Positions 34,956 to 44,208 of a DNA stretch of 64,000 bases are shown in pieces; the first letter of the stretch is position 1; each line of letters opens with the position of its first letter. The position numbers were made by a program, and so were the translations under genes. Below the pieces are notes generated by a model. It made no database searches and was not told where the DNA came from. It saw only the letters and a program-made list of their open reading frames with translations. This stretch comes from CAWDMC01 sp963803295 (GTDB taxonomy: Bacteria > Acidobacteriota > Terriglobia > UBA7540), in NCBI GenBank assembly GCA_963803295.1, contig CAWDMC010000010.1, positions 372,001 to 436,000 on the forward strand. Direction: 5' to 3'.

Positions 34956-36311
34956 ATGTCTGGACTTGCCGCGCTGGGAAGCCACAGTTTCCGCCTGGCT
35001 GCGATTACTCTGCTGGAATTTAGCACCGTGTCGGCCTCCGCCCGGCGGCGCCCTGCACTTGCCGGCGCGGCACCGACTTTCTACAAGGACGTGCTGCCGA
35101 TCCTCCAGAATCACTGCCAGCGTTGCCATCGGTCAGGCGAAATCGCGCCGATGCCCCTCGAAACTTATCCTGAGGCTCGCCCCTGGGCACGTGCAATCCG
35201 GACAATGGTGACCGGCCGGAAGATGCCTCCTTGGTTCGCCGATCCTTGCTGCGGCGCGTTCGCCAACAATCCTTCGCTCAACGCCCAGGAGATCCGGACA
35301 GTCGCCGCCTGGGCTGACGCTAAGGCGCCCGCCGGCGATAAGCGCGATGCGCGTCCGGGGCTACGCTGGGCGGAAGGCTGGAACATACCCGAGCCCGATC
35401 GGGTGGTGCGGATGCCGAAGCCGGTCGAGCTTCCCGCGAAAGGCGACGTGGAGTACACCTATGAGATCGTCCCCTCCGGATTTACCGAAAGTCGATGGGT
35501 CCAACTCTCGGAGATCCGCCCGTCGCAGCGAGAGTGCGTCCATCATGCAGTTGTTTACATTCGGCCGCCGGACTCCAAGTGGCTGCGCGGCGCGCCCGTA
35601 GGTGCTCCATTTACGGCTTCGGACCTTGCCCGTCAGGGCCGGCGCGACGCCATGTGGACCGACAGCGACATTTTGCTGGTCTACGCGCCCGGCAGTTCCC
35701 CGGACAATTGGCCGGAAGGCATGGCGAAGTTCATTCCGGCCGGTTCCGACCTGGTGTTCCAGATGCACTACACCACCAATGGCCACGCCGATCGCGATCA
35801 GACGAGCATCGGACTCGTATTCGCGAGGCAGCCACCTGCCAGGCGCGTGCTCACGCTGCAGTTGACCAACGATCGTTTCGTGATCCCGCCTGGAGTTAGT
35901 GACTATCGTGTCGAGGTTCATGGGACCCTTCCGAACGACGCTCTGCTGCTCAGCTTCTTCCCGCATATGCATTTGCGCGGCAAGCGTTTTGAGTACAACA
36001 TCGTTCAGGCCGGCGGAAGAGTCGAGACCCTGTTGCGCGTCAACTACGATTTCCATTGGCAACTGAGCTACCGCCTGGCCGAGCCCCGCCTGCTCGAGGC
36101 AGGCACGGAACTCCAGGCGGTGGCGTGGTTCGACAACTCGAGAAGCAACCCTCATAATCCCGATCCAGATCGCGCCGTAACCTGGGGCGATCAGACGTAC
36201 GACGAAATGATGGTCGGATTTTTCGACGTGGCGGTTCCGGCGAATGTGGACAAATGGCGCTTCTTTCGGCGCCAGCACGCCCAGCGTCAGGGCGCCGGCG
36301 CCCGAGACTGA
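34956..36311 (+). CDS. Secreted c-type haem protein with copper monooxygenase-like C-terminal region
   Basis: 451 residues. An N-terminal export signal is followed at ~45-115 by a c-type cytochrome-like domain. The haem site is HCQRCHRSGEIAPMPLETYP, and MPPWFADP probably supplies the methionine ligand. The later part resembles copper type II ascorbate-dependent monooxygenases, with HHAVVYIRPP, FQMHYTTNG and FFPHMHLRGK as candidate copper histidines. Such fusions are frequent in Acidobacteria and Planctomycetes as periplasmic oxidoreductases of unknown substrate (family knowledge). It starts 18 nt after the lipid kinase and precedes the YdjM gene by 60 nt, so the three may form one transcript. 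Confidence 0.82.
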   Translation: MSGLAALGSHSFRLAAITLLEFSTVSASARRRPALAGAAPTFYKDVLPILQNHCQRCHRSGEIAPMPLETYPEARPWARAIRTMVTGRKMPPWFADPCCGAFANNPSLNAQEIRTVAAWADAKAPAGDKRDARPGLRWAEGWNIPEPDRVVRMPKPVELPAKGDVEYTYEIVPSGFTESRWVQLSEIRPSQRECVHHAVVYIRPPDSKWLRGAPVGAPFTASDLARQGRRDAMWTDSDILLVYAPGSSPDNWPEGMAKFIPAGSDLVFQMHYTTNGHADRDQTSIGLVFARQPPARRVLTLQLTNDRFVIPPGVSDYRVEVHGTLPNDALLLSFFPHMHLRGKRFEYNIVQAGGRVETLLRVNYDFHWQLSYRLAEPRLLEAGTELQAVAWFDNSRSNPHNPDPDRAVTWGDQTYDEMMVGFFDVAVPANVDKWRFFRRQHAQRQGAGARD

Positions 36312-36371
36312 AACGCTTGGACCGCCTTCAGCGCCGGACCGACTGCTATCGACAACTGATGCTCCGTCACC

Positions 36372-37376
36372 ATGGATAACATCACCCACACTCTCACCGG
36401 AATCGCCCTCAGCCAGTCCTTCTTCAGACGACGCACGCGTTTCGCCACCGCAGGGCTGGTGATCGCCTCCAATCTGCCTGATATCGACCTCGCGTGGTCG
36501 TTCGGCCCGGAAGCAAGGTATCTGCACTATCACCGCGGCATCACCCACTCGGTTCTTGGCGTGGTGGTGCTGGGCGCGCTCCTGTTCGCTGTGATCTATG
36601 CCCTAGGGCGCAGGAGCGAGTCCTCAACAAAGCCACCTGCCCTGAGACTACGGCCAGGATGGCTGCTGGCGGCGTGCATCACCGGCACCGCCGGCCATCT
36701 GTTGATGGACTTTAGCAATGGCTATGGAGTGCGGCCCTTCTTGCCCTTCAGCAGCCGATGGTACGCGTGGGACATCATGCCGATCATCGACCCTCTGTTG
36801 CTTGCGATCCTCCTTCTGGCCTTACTGCTTCCTTTCCTATTGCGGTTGGTATCGGAGGAAGTAGGAGTGCGAAAACCCAGCTCCGGACGAGGCGCGCTGG
36901 CGGGATTGGTCCTGATGATGATGCTCTTGGGCTTGCGCGACTTCGCCCATCGCCGCGTGTTGAACATGGTGGATGCTCACAGCTATGGCGGCGAAGACCC
37001 GCGGCGAGCCGGAGCCTTCCCGGCGTCATCGAACCCCTTTGCCTGGAAGGCCGTCATCCAGACGGACTCGGCTTACCACGTTCTCGCGATCAGCGCGCTG
37101 GCCGATGAAGCAGACCCGGATCGCGCCAAAGTGCTTTTCCGCGATCAATTCACCGCGTCCGCGGCCCAGGCATTCTCCGTAGCCATGAAAACGCAGACTG
37201 CCACCGTGTTTGCGGATTTCGCGCGGTTCCTCTGGCCGCAAGTTGAACCCGAGGACGGCGGATACCAGGTCACGCTGCATGATTTGCGGTTCGGCTCGAG
37301 CGGGTTTATCGCTCGCATCAGGCTGGATCAGAACTTGCGCGTAGTGTCACAGCGATTCAGCTTTACGGGCCGCTGA
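36372..37376 (+). CDS. Inner-membrane metal-dependent hydrolase (YdjM type)
   Basis: 334 residues, starting MDNITHTLTGIALSQSFF, the signature opening of the YdjM/DUF457 family. Metal-ligand histidines and aspartates appear in NLPDIDLAW and HRGITHSVLG. Several membrane segments follow (VLGVVVLGALLFAVIYAL, LLLAILLLALLLPFLLRL, LAGLVLMMMLLGL), then a soluble C-terminal domain. Enzymatic substrate is unknown; E. coli ydjM is part of the LexA regulon. The gene lies convergent to mutS with only 72 nt between the stops, where a REP arm (TGTAGCGGCGCTGTCC, 37382) is found. Confidence 0.85.
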   Translation: MDNITHTLTGIALSQSFFRRRTRFATAGLVIASNLPDIDLAWSFGPEARYLHYHRGITHSVLGVVVLGALLFAVIYALGRRSESSTKPPALRLRPGWLLAACITGTAGHLLMDFSNGYGVRPFLPFSSRWYAWDIMPIIDPLLLAILLLALLLPFLLRLVSEEVGVRKPSSGRGALAGLVLMMMLLGLRDFAHRRVLNMVDAHSYGGEDPRRAGAFPASSNPFAWKAVIQTDSAYHVLAISALADEADPDRAKVLFRDQFTASAAQAFSVAMKTQTATVFADFARFLWPQVEPEDGGYQVTLHDLRFGSSGFIARIRLDQNLRVVSQRFSFTGR

Positions 37377-37448
37377 TCGGCTGTAGCGGCGCTGTCCTCA
37401 ACACCGGACCACCCGATTCCGCACACGCGCCAGAATAATTGTTGTTTA

Positions 37449-40217
37449 CTATTTCTCAAGTTGCCTTTTCAACTCCGCCAGGAGATTCAGCGCTTCGAGC
37501 GGCCGCATGTGGTCGAGGTCCGCCTGCTCGATGGCGCGGACGATGCCAGCATCGAGCGGCGTGAAAATCGTCAATTGCACCGGGCTGACACGTTCCGGCG
37601 CGCCCGGCTGCATCAATCGCTCGTTCAAGTCGTGTTCGCTCTGCTCATGCCGAGCCAGGATCTCGCGGGCGCGCTCGATAACGCTTAAGGGCAACCCGGC
37701 GAGCCGCGCGACCTCGATCCCATAGCTTTTGTCGGCGCTGCCGGGCTCGACCTTGCGCAGAAACACGATGTTCGCGCCTGACTCCTTTACCGACACGTGA
37801 TAATTGCGAACACCGGGCAGGAGGTCCTCCAGTTCCGTGAGCTCGTGGTAGTGAGTAGCGAAAAGTACCTTCGCCTGGGTGCGCGTTTCCAGATACTCGA
37901 CTACCGCCCAGGCAATCGCGAGACCATCGAAGGTGGCCGTCCCGCGACCCACTTCATCCAGCAGAATCAGACTGCGCGGCGTCGCCATGTTCAAGATCCC
38001 GGCCGCCTCGGTCATTTCAACCATAAACGTGGATCTGCCGCGGGCGAGATTGTCCGAAGCGCCGATGCGAGTGAAGATGCGATCGAGGATCGACAGTTTG
38101 GCGCGTTCCGCCGGCACAAAACTGCCCATCTGCGCCATGATGGCAATGAGCGCTGCCTGCCGCAGATAGGTGGACTTGCCCCCCATGTTCGGACCCGTGA
38201 TTATCAGGATGCGGTCCGTCGTGGAGTTCAGGTAAAGGTCGTTGGGGATGAACCGGCCGCTGTGCTCGCGCTCGGCGATGCGCTCAATTACCGGATGCCG
38301 GCCTTTCGCGATGACCATTTCACCCGCGTCTCTCTCGGTGTTTGCGGGCGCCTCGGCGGAGAACTCAGGCCGGCGGTAATTGCGCTCCGCTGCCAGCCAG
38401 GCGAAGCAGACCAGGACATCGGTTTCAGCCAGCACGGCCGCCGTCTGGCGAATTCGCGCCGCCTCCGCCGCGATCTGGTGCCGGACCGTCCGGAACAACT
38501 CCAGTTCGAAGGCCTGGCTCTTCTCCTCCGCTTCCAGGATCCTCGTCTCAAGCTCCTTCAGCTCGGCTGTGGTGAAGCGCTCGCCGTTCACGGTGGTCTG
38601 CTTGCGCTCGTACTCGGCAGGAACCAGCGGCAGGTTCGGTCTCGATACTTCAATATAGTACCCAAAGATATTATTAAATCGTATTTTAAGAGAGTTAATG
38701 CGAGTACGCTCGCGCTCCCGCGTCTCGATTCCCGCCACCACCTGTTTGCTGTTCTGCGCCAGCTCGCGCACCCGATCGAGTTCGGCGTGGTAACCGGGAC
38801 GGATGAGCCCGCCTTCCGTCAGCAAAGCCGGCGGCTCAGGATGAATGGACTGCTCGAGGAGGTTGTGAACGTCAGCGAGTTCATCGAGGCAAGTAGAGAG
38901 TTCACGCAGGCGCGGGGCAGTAAAGTGGGCGAGGTAGCGATGAACGGCCGGAAGCTGAGCCAAAGACTGCTTCAGCGCCACCAGGTCGCGGGCGTTCGCC
39001 GTCTCCAGCGTAATCTTGCTGAGCAGCCGTTCCAGATCCTGGATATCGCCCAGGGCTCGCCGCAGTTCCTCGCGCGCGATCGTCTCCCGGGCGAGAGCTT
39101 CGACGGCTTCCAGGCGCGCCTCAATGACCTCGCGATCGAGAGAAGGCCGCAGCATCCAGTTCTTCAGTTGCCGCGCTCCGAGCGAGGTCACGCAATGATC
39201 CAGGGTAGAGAGCAAGGTGGAGGTGCGGTGGCCGCCGAATACGGGCTCCAGCAGCTCGAGATTGCGCAGCGTGGCCGGATCGAGCAGCAGCGAGTCGCGC
39301 TGCTCATAGAAGCGTATGCGATCGAAGTGACCCAGCGATCCGCGCTGCGTCTCTCGCACATAATGCAGGATAGCGCCGGCCGCGGCAATCGCCAGGGGCC
39401 GTCCCTCGAGTCCGTATCCGGCCAGCGTGGCCACGCGAAAATGCTCGTCGAGGAGGCGCGATCCGTAATCGTCACTGAAGATCCAGCCTTCGAGCGGGGT
39501 CGGTATCAAGTGGGGGATTTCTTCCTGTACTCGGGCGATTTCAAGCTGGATTCCGCCGAGTCCCGAAACCAGGCTCCCGCTAACCCTGCCCTGCTGGCTC
39601 CAAGCCGGATCCCCCGAGGCAGCAGCCGCTCCGGGCTGGGCCGGGCTTGCTCCCCATTCCGGTTCCGCCGCCGCCATCAGGATCTCGCTCGGTTTCATGC
39701 GAGCCAACTCTTCGCCGAAACGCGCCCAGCGCTCCGGTCCGTTGAACTCGGTCACCAGGAAGTCGCCTGTCGAGAGATCGGCAAAGGCAAGTCCGAGCGT
39801 ATCGCTGCCGTTCGTTCCCTCTGCCACCGCGGCCAGGTAGTTGTTGCGGCGCGGCTCCAACACTTGCGAGTCGGTTGCAGTGCCCGGAGTCACGACCCGG
39901 GTGACCTCGCGCTTCACCAGTTTCTTGGCAACACGCGGATCCTCCACCTGGTCACAGATGGCGACACGGTATCCCTTGCGGATCAGCTTGGCGATGTAGC
40001 CTTCGGCCGCGTGGTAAGGGACGCCGCACATCGGAATGGCCACGCCCTTCTCTTTGTTGCGTGAGGTCAGGGTGATCTGCAGTTCCCGCGCGGCTACGGT
40101 GGCGTCCTCAAAGAAAAGCTCGTAGAAATCGCCCAGGCGGAACAGGAGCAGCGCATTAGGGTGGCGTTCCTTGATGCTGCTGTATTGGCGCATCAAGGGC
40201 GTGGAGAAGTCCGTCAT
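37449..40217 (-). CDS. mutS: DNA mismatch repair protein MutS
   Basis: 922 residues. Mismatch-recognition domain at the N terminus with the Phe-x-Glu motif (GDFYELFFEDA, about 28-38). Connector, lever and clamp domains follow. The ATPase has Walker A GPNMGGKSTYLRQ, the FMVEMTEAA signature, Walker B LILLDEVGRGT and FATHYHEL. The length is larger than E. coli MutS (853) partly because of an Ala/Gly/Ser-rich insertion of about 45 residues (PEWGASPAQPGAAAASGDPA ... SGLGG) in the connector domain near 190-235. The ATG at 40217 starts MTDFSTPLMRQYSSIK. Stands alone; no mutL in the window. Confidence 0.98.
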   Translation of the reverse strand: MTDFSTPLMRQYSSIKERHPNALLLFRLGDFYELFFEDATVAARELQITLTSRNKEKGVAIPMCGVPYHAAEGYIAKLIRKGYRVAICDQVEDPRVAKKLVKREVTRVVTPGTATDSQVLEPRRNNYLAAVAEGTNGSDTLGLAFADLSTGDFLVTEFNGPERWARFGEELARMKPSEILMAAAEPEWGASPAQPGAAAASGDPAWSQQGRVSGSLVSGLGGIQLEIARVQEEIPHLIPTPLEGWIFSDDYGSRLLDEHFRVATLAGYGLEGRPLAIAAAGAILHYVRETQRGSLGHFDRIRFYEQRDSLLLDPATLRNLELLEPVFGGHRTSTLLSTLDHCVTSLGARQLKNWMLRPSLDREVIEARLEAVEALARETIAREELRRALGDIQDLERLLSKITLETANARDLVALKQSLAQLPAVHRYLAHFTAPRLRELSTCLDELADVHNLLEQSIHPEPPALLTEGGLIRPGYHAELDRVRELAQNSKQVVAGIETRERERTRINSLKIRFNNIFGYYIEVSRPNLPLVPAEYERKQTTVNGERFTTAELKELETRILEAEEKSQAFELELFRTVRHQIAAEAARIRQTAAVLAETDVLVCFAWLAAERNYRRPEFSAEAPANTERDAGEMVIAKGRHPVIERIAEREHSGRFIPNDLYLNSTTDRILIITGPNMGGKSTYLRQAALIAIMAQMGSFVPAERAKLSILDRIFTRIGASDNLARGRSTFMVEMTEAAGILNMATPRSLILLDEVGRGTATFDGLAIAWAVVEYLETRTQAKVLFATHYHELTELEDLLPGVRNYHVSVKESGANIVFLRKVEPGSADKSYGIEVARLAGLPLSVIERAREILARHEQSEHDLNERLMQPGAPERVSPVQLTIFTPLDAGIVRAIEQADLDHMRPLEALNLLAELKRQLEK

Positions 40218-40434
40218 AGTATTTGACTTGCCATTATGGTACGGCAGGTCCGGGTTGTAAACGCTTCTACCGGAAGAAGCCCGAAGAACCCACGATGAAA
40301 TAGCTACTTCTTACGGACTCCTTCCGATCCACCCGGCTTGCGTGCTGCCCACGTAGAGCTGGCCCGGTGGCTTAGCAGTTTTAGAAAATACCGCTATAAT
40401 GCCTCGCATTCGATCGAAAGGCAGGAGGAGTATC

Positions 40435-40868
40435 ATGAACCCTTGGATCTGTACCCTCTTGGTTGCGGCCGCCGGCGCGGTGGGTGGACTCATCAACGCT
40501 CTGGTGACTGACAACGGGTTCGTCCTTCCCACTCGATGTGCACGATATTGTGTGCCCTGGCGCTCTCTCCAATATGGTGATCGGTGCAGTGTCCGCCTTG
40601 GTTTCTTGGGCGTTCTATGGTTCGGGCGCCTCTATCGATCTGGCCCCAGGCGCCCCAACGTGCGCAGATCAGTCTAAGATTGACCGCCCTGGCCGGCGCC
40701 TGTCTTGTAGGAGTAGCTGGCGCCAGATGGATAACGAGCCAAGTCGATGAGCGATTTTTCAGGGAGAGTGTCAGGGAGGCCGCTAAAAAGGACATACCGC
40801 CCGAAAAATGTGACGAGATCTGCAAGGGCTCAGCCAGGCAAGTGTTGGAAGCCGTCCGCCAAGCGTGA
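40435..40868 (+). pseudogene. Small membrane protein gene broken by two frameshifts
   Basis: A strong AGGAGGAG precedes the ATG at 40435 (MNPWICTLLVAAAGAVGGLI). After VTDNGFVLPTR the product continues only in a second frame (HDIVCPGALSNMVIGAVSAL, SWAFYGSGASIDL). A third frame follows (QISLRLTALAGACLVGVAGA, DERFFRESVREAAKKD) to a stop at 40868. The pieces join into a plausible ~143-residue protein with three hydrophobic segments and a charged tail, like conserved small membrane proteins I recall from other soil bacteria. Shifts lie near 40534 and 40650. Either a decayed gene or two base-call errors. Confidence 0.7.
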
Positions 40869-41037
40869 AATGAGCTTGCTGCGTACTTATCACCTTACCG
40901 GTTAATCTTATTCGACTGCCCTCAACTTTTCCTCAGAATAACCTCAGCCAGACCTAGGCGTACCTACAGGACATCCTCGGCGGCGAGCGGCTACTACTCG
41001 ACCTATGCCCCTAAAAGGCGGGCGTCGAGGAGGAGCC

Positions 41038-41913
41038 ATGAGGAAGTGGGTGCGAGTCCTGCTGGTAGTAGGCGTACTCGTCTACGTTCGGAGTCTCGCG
41101 GCCGCCCAGGGCGGGGCAGAGCTCCGATTCGAACTGTACGGCGGTTACACCATCGTGGTCCGCGGATCGATAGCCGATCTCAAGCAGCTGAATTTCATTG
41201 TCGATACGGGGGCTGTACCGAGTGTGGTGGACCTGAGGGTTGCCCGCAAGCTTCGACTCGAAGGCCAGGTTGAGCGGCTCTCGCTCTTCAGTCAAGCGGT
41301 CGAGACTCGCCGTGTCATGCTGCCCAACCTTGTGGTGGGTTCCGTCGAAACTGGACCGTTTCCGGTGCTAGTGGAAGACCTTGCCAGCTTAGAGCCGCAA
41401 CTCGGCGTGCGTATCGACGGTATGATCGGCCTCGATGCCCTTGCCCGGGATAATATTGTGATCGACTATGATTGCCGCACCATCGCGTTCAGCAAGGCCT
41501 CCGGCAAGTGCCGCGGGCGTCGCGACCTTGCACTGACGTCGGTGCCCTTCGAACTCGGCCCAGGCTATGCCATGGTGAAACTCGAAATCGAAGGGGAGCC
41601 CGTTCGCCTGATGGTGGACACGGGGGCTCGCTCCCTGGTTCTGTTTGCGCCACGAGTTCAAGACCGCCTGGCCGGAATCCACAAGACCGGCGGGCGGGCG
41701 ATTGGGAACCTGGGCGGCACCTTTGCCCTGACTGAGGTCGTGCTGCCGGATGCCAGTTTGGGCCCACTCCGCCTTCACGCGCAGAAGGCGGCACTCATGG
41801 AAGGTCGGCCACCAGATGCCGCGGATCTCGACGGTCTCCTCGGTGTCCGGTCGCTGTGCGCCAGGGGCGTGGGATTTGACTTCGAGCATAAGGCCATGAC
41901 GTGCATCAGGTGA
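41038..41913 (+). CDS. Secreted retropepsin-like aspartyl protease
   Basis: 291 residues from the ATG at 41038, which has GAGGAGGAG upstream; an earlier in-frame ATG at 41005 is less likely. A signal peptide (VRVLLVVGVLVYVRSLAAAQ) precedes two pepsin-like half domains. Each has its own Asp-Thr-Gly: NFIVDTGAVPSVVDLR at about 50-65 and LMVDTGARSLVLFAP at about 200-215. The two-lobed arrangement in one chain is that of bacterial aspartyl protease family proteins (PF13650/PF13975). The gene stands alone. Confidence 0.87.
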   Translation: MRKWVRVLLVVGVLVYVRSLAAAQGGAELRFELYGGYTIVVRGSIADLKQLNFIVDTGAVPSVVDLRVARKLRLEGQVERLSLFSQAVETRRVMLPNLVVGSVETGPFPVLVEDLASLEPQLGVRIDGMIGLDALARDNIVIDYDCRTIAFSKASGKCRGRRDLALTSVPFELGPGYAMVKLEIEGEPVRLMVDTGARSLVLFAPRVQDRLAGIHKTGGRAIGNLGGTFALTEVVLPDASLGPLRLHAQKAALMEGRPPDAADLDGLLGVRSLCARGVGFDFEHKAMTCIR

Positions 41914-42274
41914 CGTCCCGGCGCGAGCGCCTCCGTACCGCGGAGGCGGCTACCCAGCCTCAGACCATCCGATACTCGACGCCGCCCAGTGACCAGAAAA
42001 CAGCCGGGACAAACGGCCGACCGTGAAGTCCAGGGCATGGTCGAGCGGCGCCGCCTCCAAACGAAATCTGCTTTTACCAGAATAGACCTCCCGACGGGGC
42101 CGGCTGAACGATTTCCCTACGAATGGCCCAGCCGCATATCTCGCAAACTGGCCCTTTTCCTGGGGCAAGCGGCAGGCTAACCTCATTGGTAACACTCTAT
42201 GACCGGGCGTGCCTCGCGGCCGTCAACGCTCTGTACTTCTAAGACAGGGAGGGCGCGAGGGAGGGAGGACCGCC
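41914..42274. other. Gap without recognised gene
   Basis: 361 nt between the aspartyl protease and the winged-helix/TPR gene. The last 30 nt hold a purine-rich leader (GGGAGGG, GAGGGAGGGAGGA) that provides the ribosome binding site of the next gene. No further structure seen. Confidence 0.4.
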
Positions 42275-44050
42275 GTGGAAAGTGATTTTCGCATCGGCGC
42301 TTGGCTTGTCGAGCCACAGCTGAACACGGTGTCGCAGAACAGCGCCAGCGTGCGCCTGGAACCGAAGGCGATGCAGGTGCTGTTGCGAATGGCGGAAAGT
42401 GCAGGGGAAGTCATATCCAAGGAGCGTTTGTTGCGGGCTGTTTGGGGCGACTCTTTTGTCACCGACGACGTGCTGACACGCTCTATCTCGGCTCTGCGGC
42501 GCGCTCTTTGCGACACCACTACACAGCCTCGTTTCATTCAGACAATCCCCAAGGGCGGCTACCGCCTGATCGCACCGGTCGAATGGGTGGACCGCAAGCC
42601 GGGTGTGGAGTCCATGGCGGTATTGCCCTTCGTCAACGCCAGCGGTGACCCCGAGCTCGATTACTTGAGCGAGGGCATAACCGACTCCATAACCCACGCA
42701 CTGTCACAAGTTCCTCAATTGCGCGTCATGGCGCGGAGTACCGCCTACCGCTACAAGGGCCGTGAGGGTGATGCGCAACAGGTAGGAAAGGAGCTGAGCG
42801 TCCGCTCTGTCCTCACCGGACGTGTTGCCCGCCGGGGTGAGGCTCTGGTGATCAGAGCTGAACTGGTTGAGGTGGCTCACGGCTGGCAGCTTTGGGGTGA
42901 TCAGTACGTCCGCGAACGCGCGGACATCCTGACCTTGGAGGATGAGGTCACGCGCAAAATCTCGACCACGCTCCGGCTGCGTTTGACCGGACTGGAAGAG
43001 CAGGTGGCGCGCCGGTCGACTACGAATCACGAAGCCTACCATCTGTACCTGAAAGGCCGGTATCTGTGGAACCGTCGCAACGACGCGAGCCTGAAGAAGG
43101 CCGTTGAATTCTTCGAACGGGCGGTGACCTGCGATCCGCACTACGCGCTGGCCTACGTGGGCCTCGCGGACAGCTATGCCTTGCTCTCCTGCCAGGCCAC
43201 CTACGGCACGCTCGACCCTCAGGAAGCCTATCCCAAAGCCACCGCGGCGGCCCGGAAGGCGCTCCAACTTGACGAGGGTCTGGCAGAGGCTCATGCCTCA
43301 CTCGGAAATGTCCTGGCGTCTTACCAATGGGATTGGACGGCCGCCGAGCGCGAGTTTCGACGCGCCATCGAGTTGAATCCGCGTTACGCGACGGCCCATC
43401 ACTGGTACGCGGAGATGCTTGCCTACCTGAAGCGCCTGGACGAGGCATTTCGTGAAATTCATCTTGCCCTGGAGCTCGACCCGCTGTCCATTGCCATCAA
43501 CACCGATGCCGCCTGGATTCTCTATTACGCACGCCAGTACGAGGCAACGGTCGAGCAACTCCGCAGGGTCTTGGAGCTCGAGCCGGAATTTCCTCCGGCG
43601 CGCGCCCTGCTGGCTGTCACCTACGAGCTGAAGGGCAAGCATGAGTTCGCATCGGCGGAGTTTCAGGTTGCCCGGCGGCTATTTCGACAAGCGGCCGTCC
43701 CTGTCGCGCTGCGTGGCTACGTCCTGGCAGCGGGCGACGATGTAGACCGGCGGGAGGGATGGCAGGAAATTCAGGAACTCGGACGGACCTGCGCTCCCGA
43801 GCGGAGGCTGTTGCCTAACGGCAACGTGCCCGCCTGCTGTCTGGCAGCCTATTACCTGCGTTCGGGGGAAATAGCACAGGCGCTCGACTACTTGGAGACA
43901 GCCCTTGCCGAGCGGTCCAGCTGGCTCGTTTTCCTCGCTGTCGATCCTATCTTTGACGGTCTGCGCCGAGAGCCCAGGTTTCAAGCGCTTGTCCAGCGAG
44001 TGGGCCTGCCTATGGAGAGTCCGCTTGGTCCTCCGAAGGCTCGGTTCTGA
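42275..44050 (+). CDS. Winged-helix DNA-binding / TolB-like N / TPR protein
   Basis: 591 residues from the GTG at 42275 (VESDFRIGAWLVEP). Residues ~5-100 are an OmpR/CadC-type winged helix (RLEPKAMQVLLRMAESAGEV, RLLRAVWGDSFVTDDVLTRS, FIQTIPKGGYRLIAPV). Residues ~110-225 resemble the TolB/FlgO-like nucleotide-binding region (MAVLPFVNASGDPELDYLSEG). About seven TPR units follow, for example YHLYLKGRYLWNRR and AEREFRRAIELNPRYATAHH. I see no membrane segment, so it is probably cytoplasmic. Such proteins are abundant in Acidobacteria; ligand and targets are unknown. An earlier in-frame start (42209) is possible but lacks the GGGAGG leader. Confidence 0.85.
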   Translation: MESDFRIGAWLVEPQLNTVSQNSASVRLEPKAMQVLLRMAESAGEVISKERLLRAVWGDSFVTDDVLTRSISALRRALCDTTTQPRFIQTIPKGGYRLIAPVEWVDRKPGVESMAVLPFVNASGDPELDYLSEGITDSITHALSQVPQLRVMARSTAYRYKGREGDAQQVGKELSVRSVLTGRVARRGEALVIRAELVEVAHGWQLWGDQYVRERADILTLEDEVTRKISTTLRLRLTGLEEQVARRSTTNHEAYHLYLKGRYLWNRRNDASLKKAVEFFERAVTCDPHYALAYVGLADSYALLSCQATYGTLDPQEAYPKATAAARKALQLDEGLAEAHASLGNVLASYQWDWTAAEREFRRAIELNPRYATAHHWYAEMLAYLKRLDEAFREIHLALELDPLSIAINTDAAWILYYARQYEATVEQLRRVLELEPEFPPARALLAVTYELKGKHEFASAEFQVARRLFRQAAVPVALRGYVLAAGDDVDRREGWQEIQELGRTCAPERRLLPNGNVPACCLAAYYLRSGEIAQALDYLETALAERSSWLVFLAVDPIFDGLRREPRFQALVQRVGLPMESPLGPPKARF

Positions 44051-44208
44051 TTTCGCGCCGCGCTACAATCGATTCAGAATACCCGGGCTGGATCTAAAGC
44101 TTATACGCCGATTGGCCGATATAGCAGTCAGGAGTAGACTTTGCGTGGCGGTAGCGTCTCTCGGCTGGGCTCACGTGGTTGTGAGCACAGGACCTCGGAG
44201 GATTCCTG

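Noticed and set aside
37797..40064. 755-codon open frame on the plus strand opposite mutS
   Set aside because: It is an antisense shadow of a well-supported mutS with complete motifs; the translation is Arg/Gln/His-rich without domain features.
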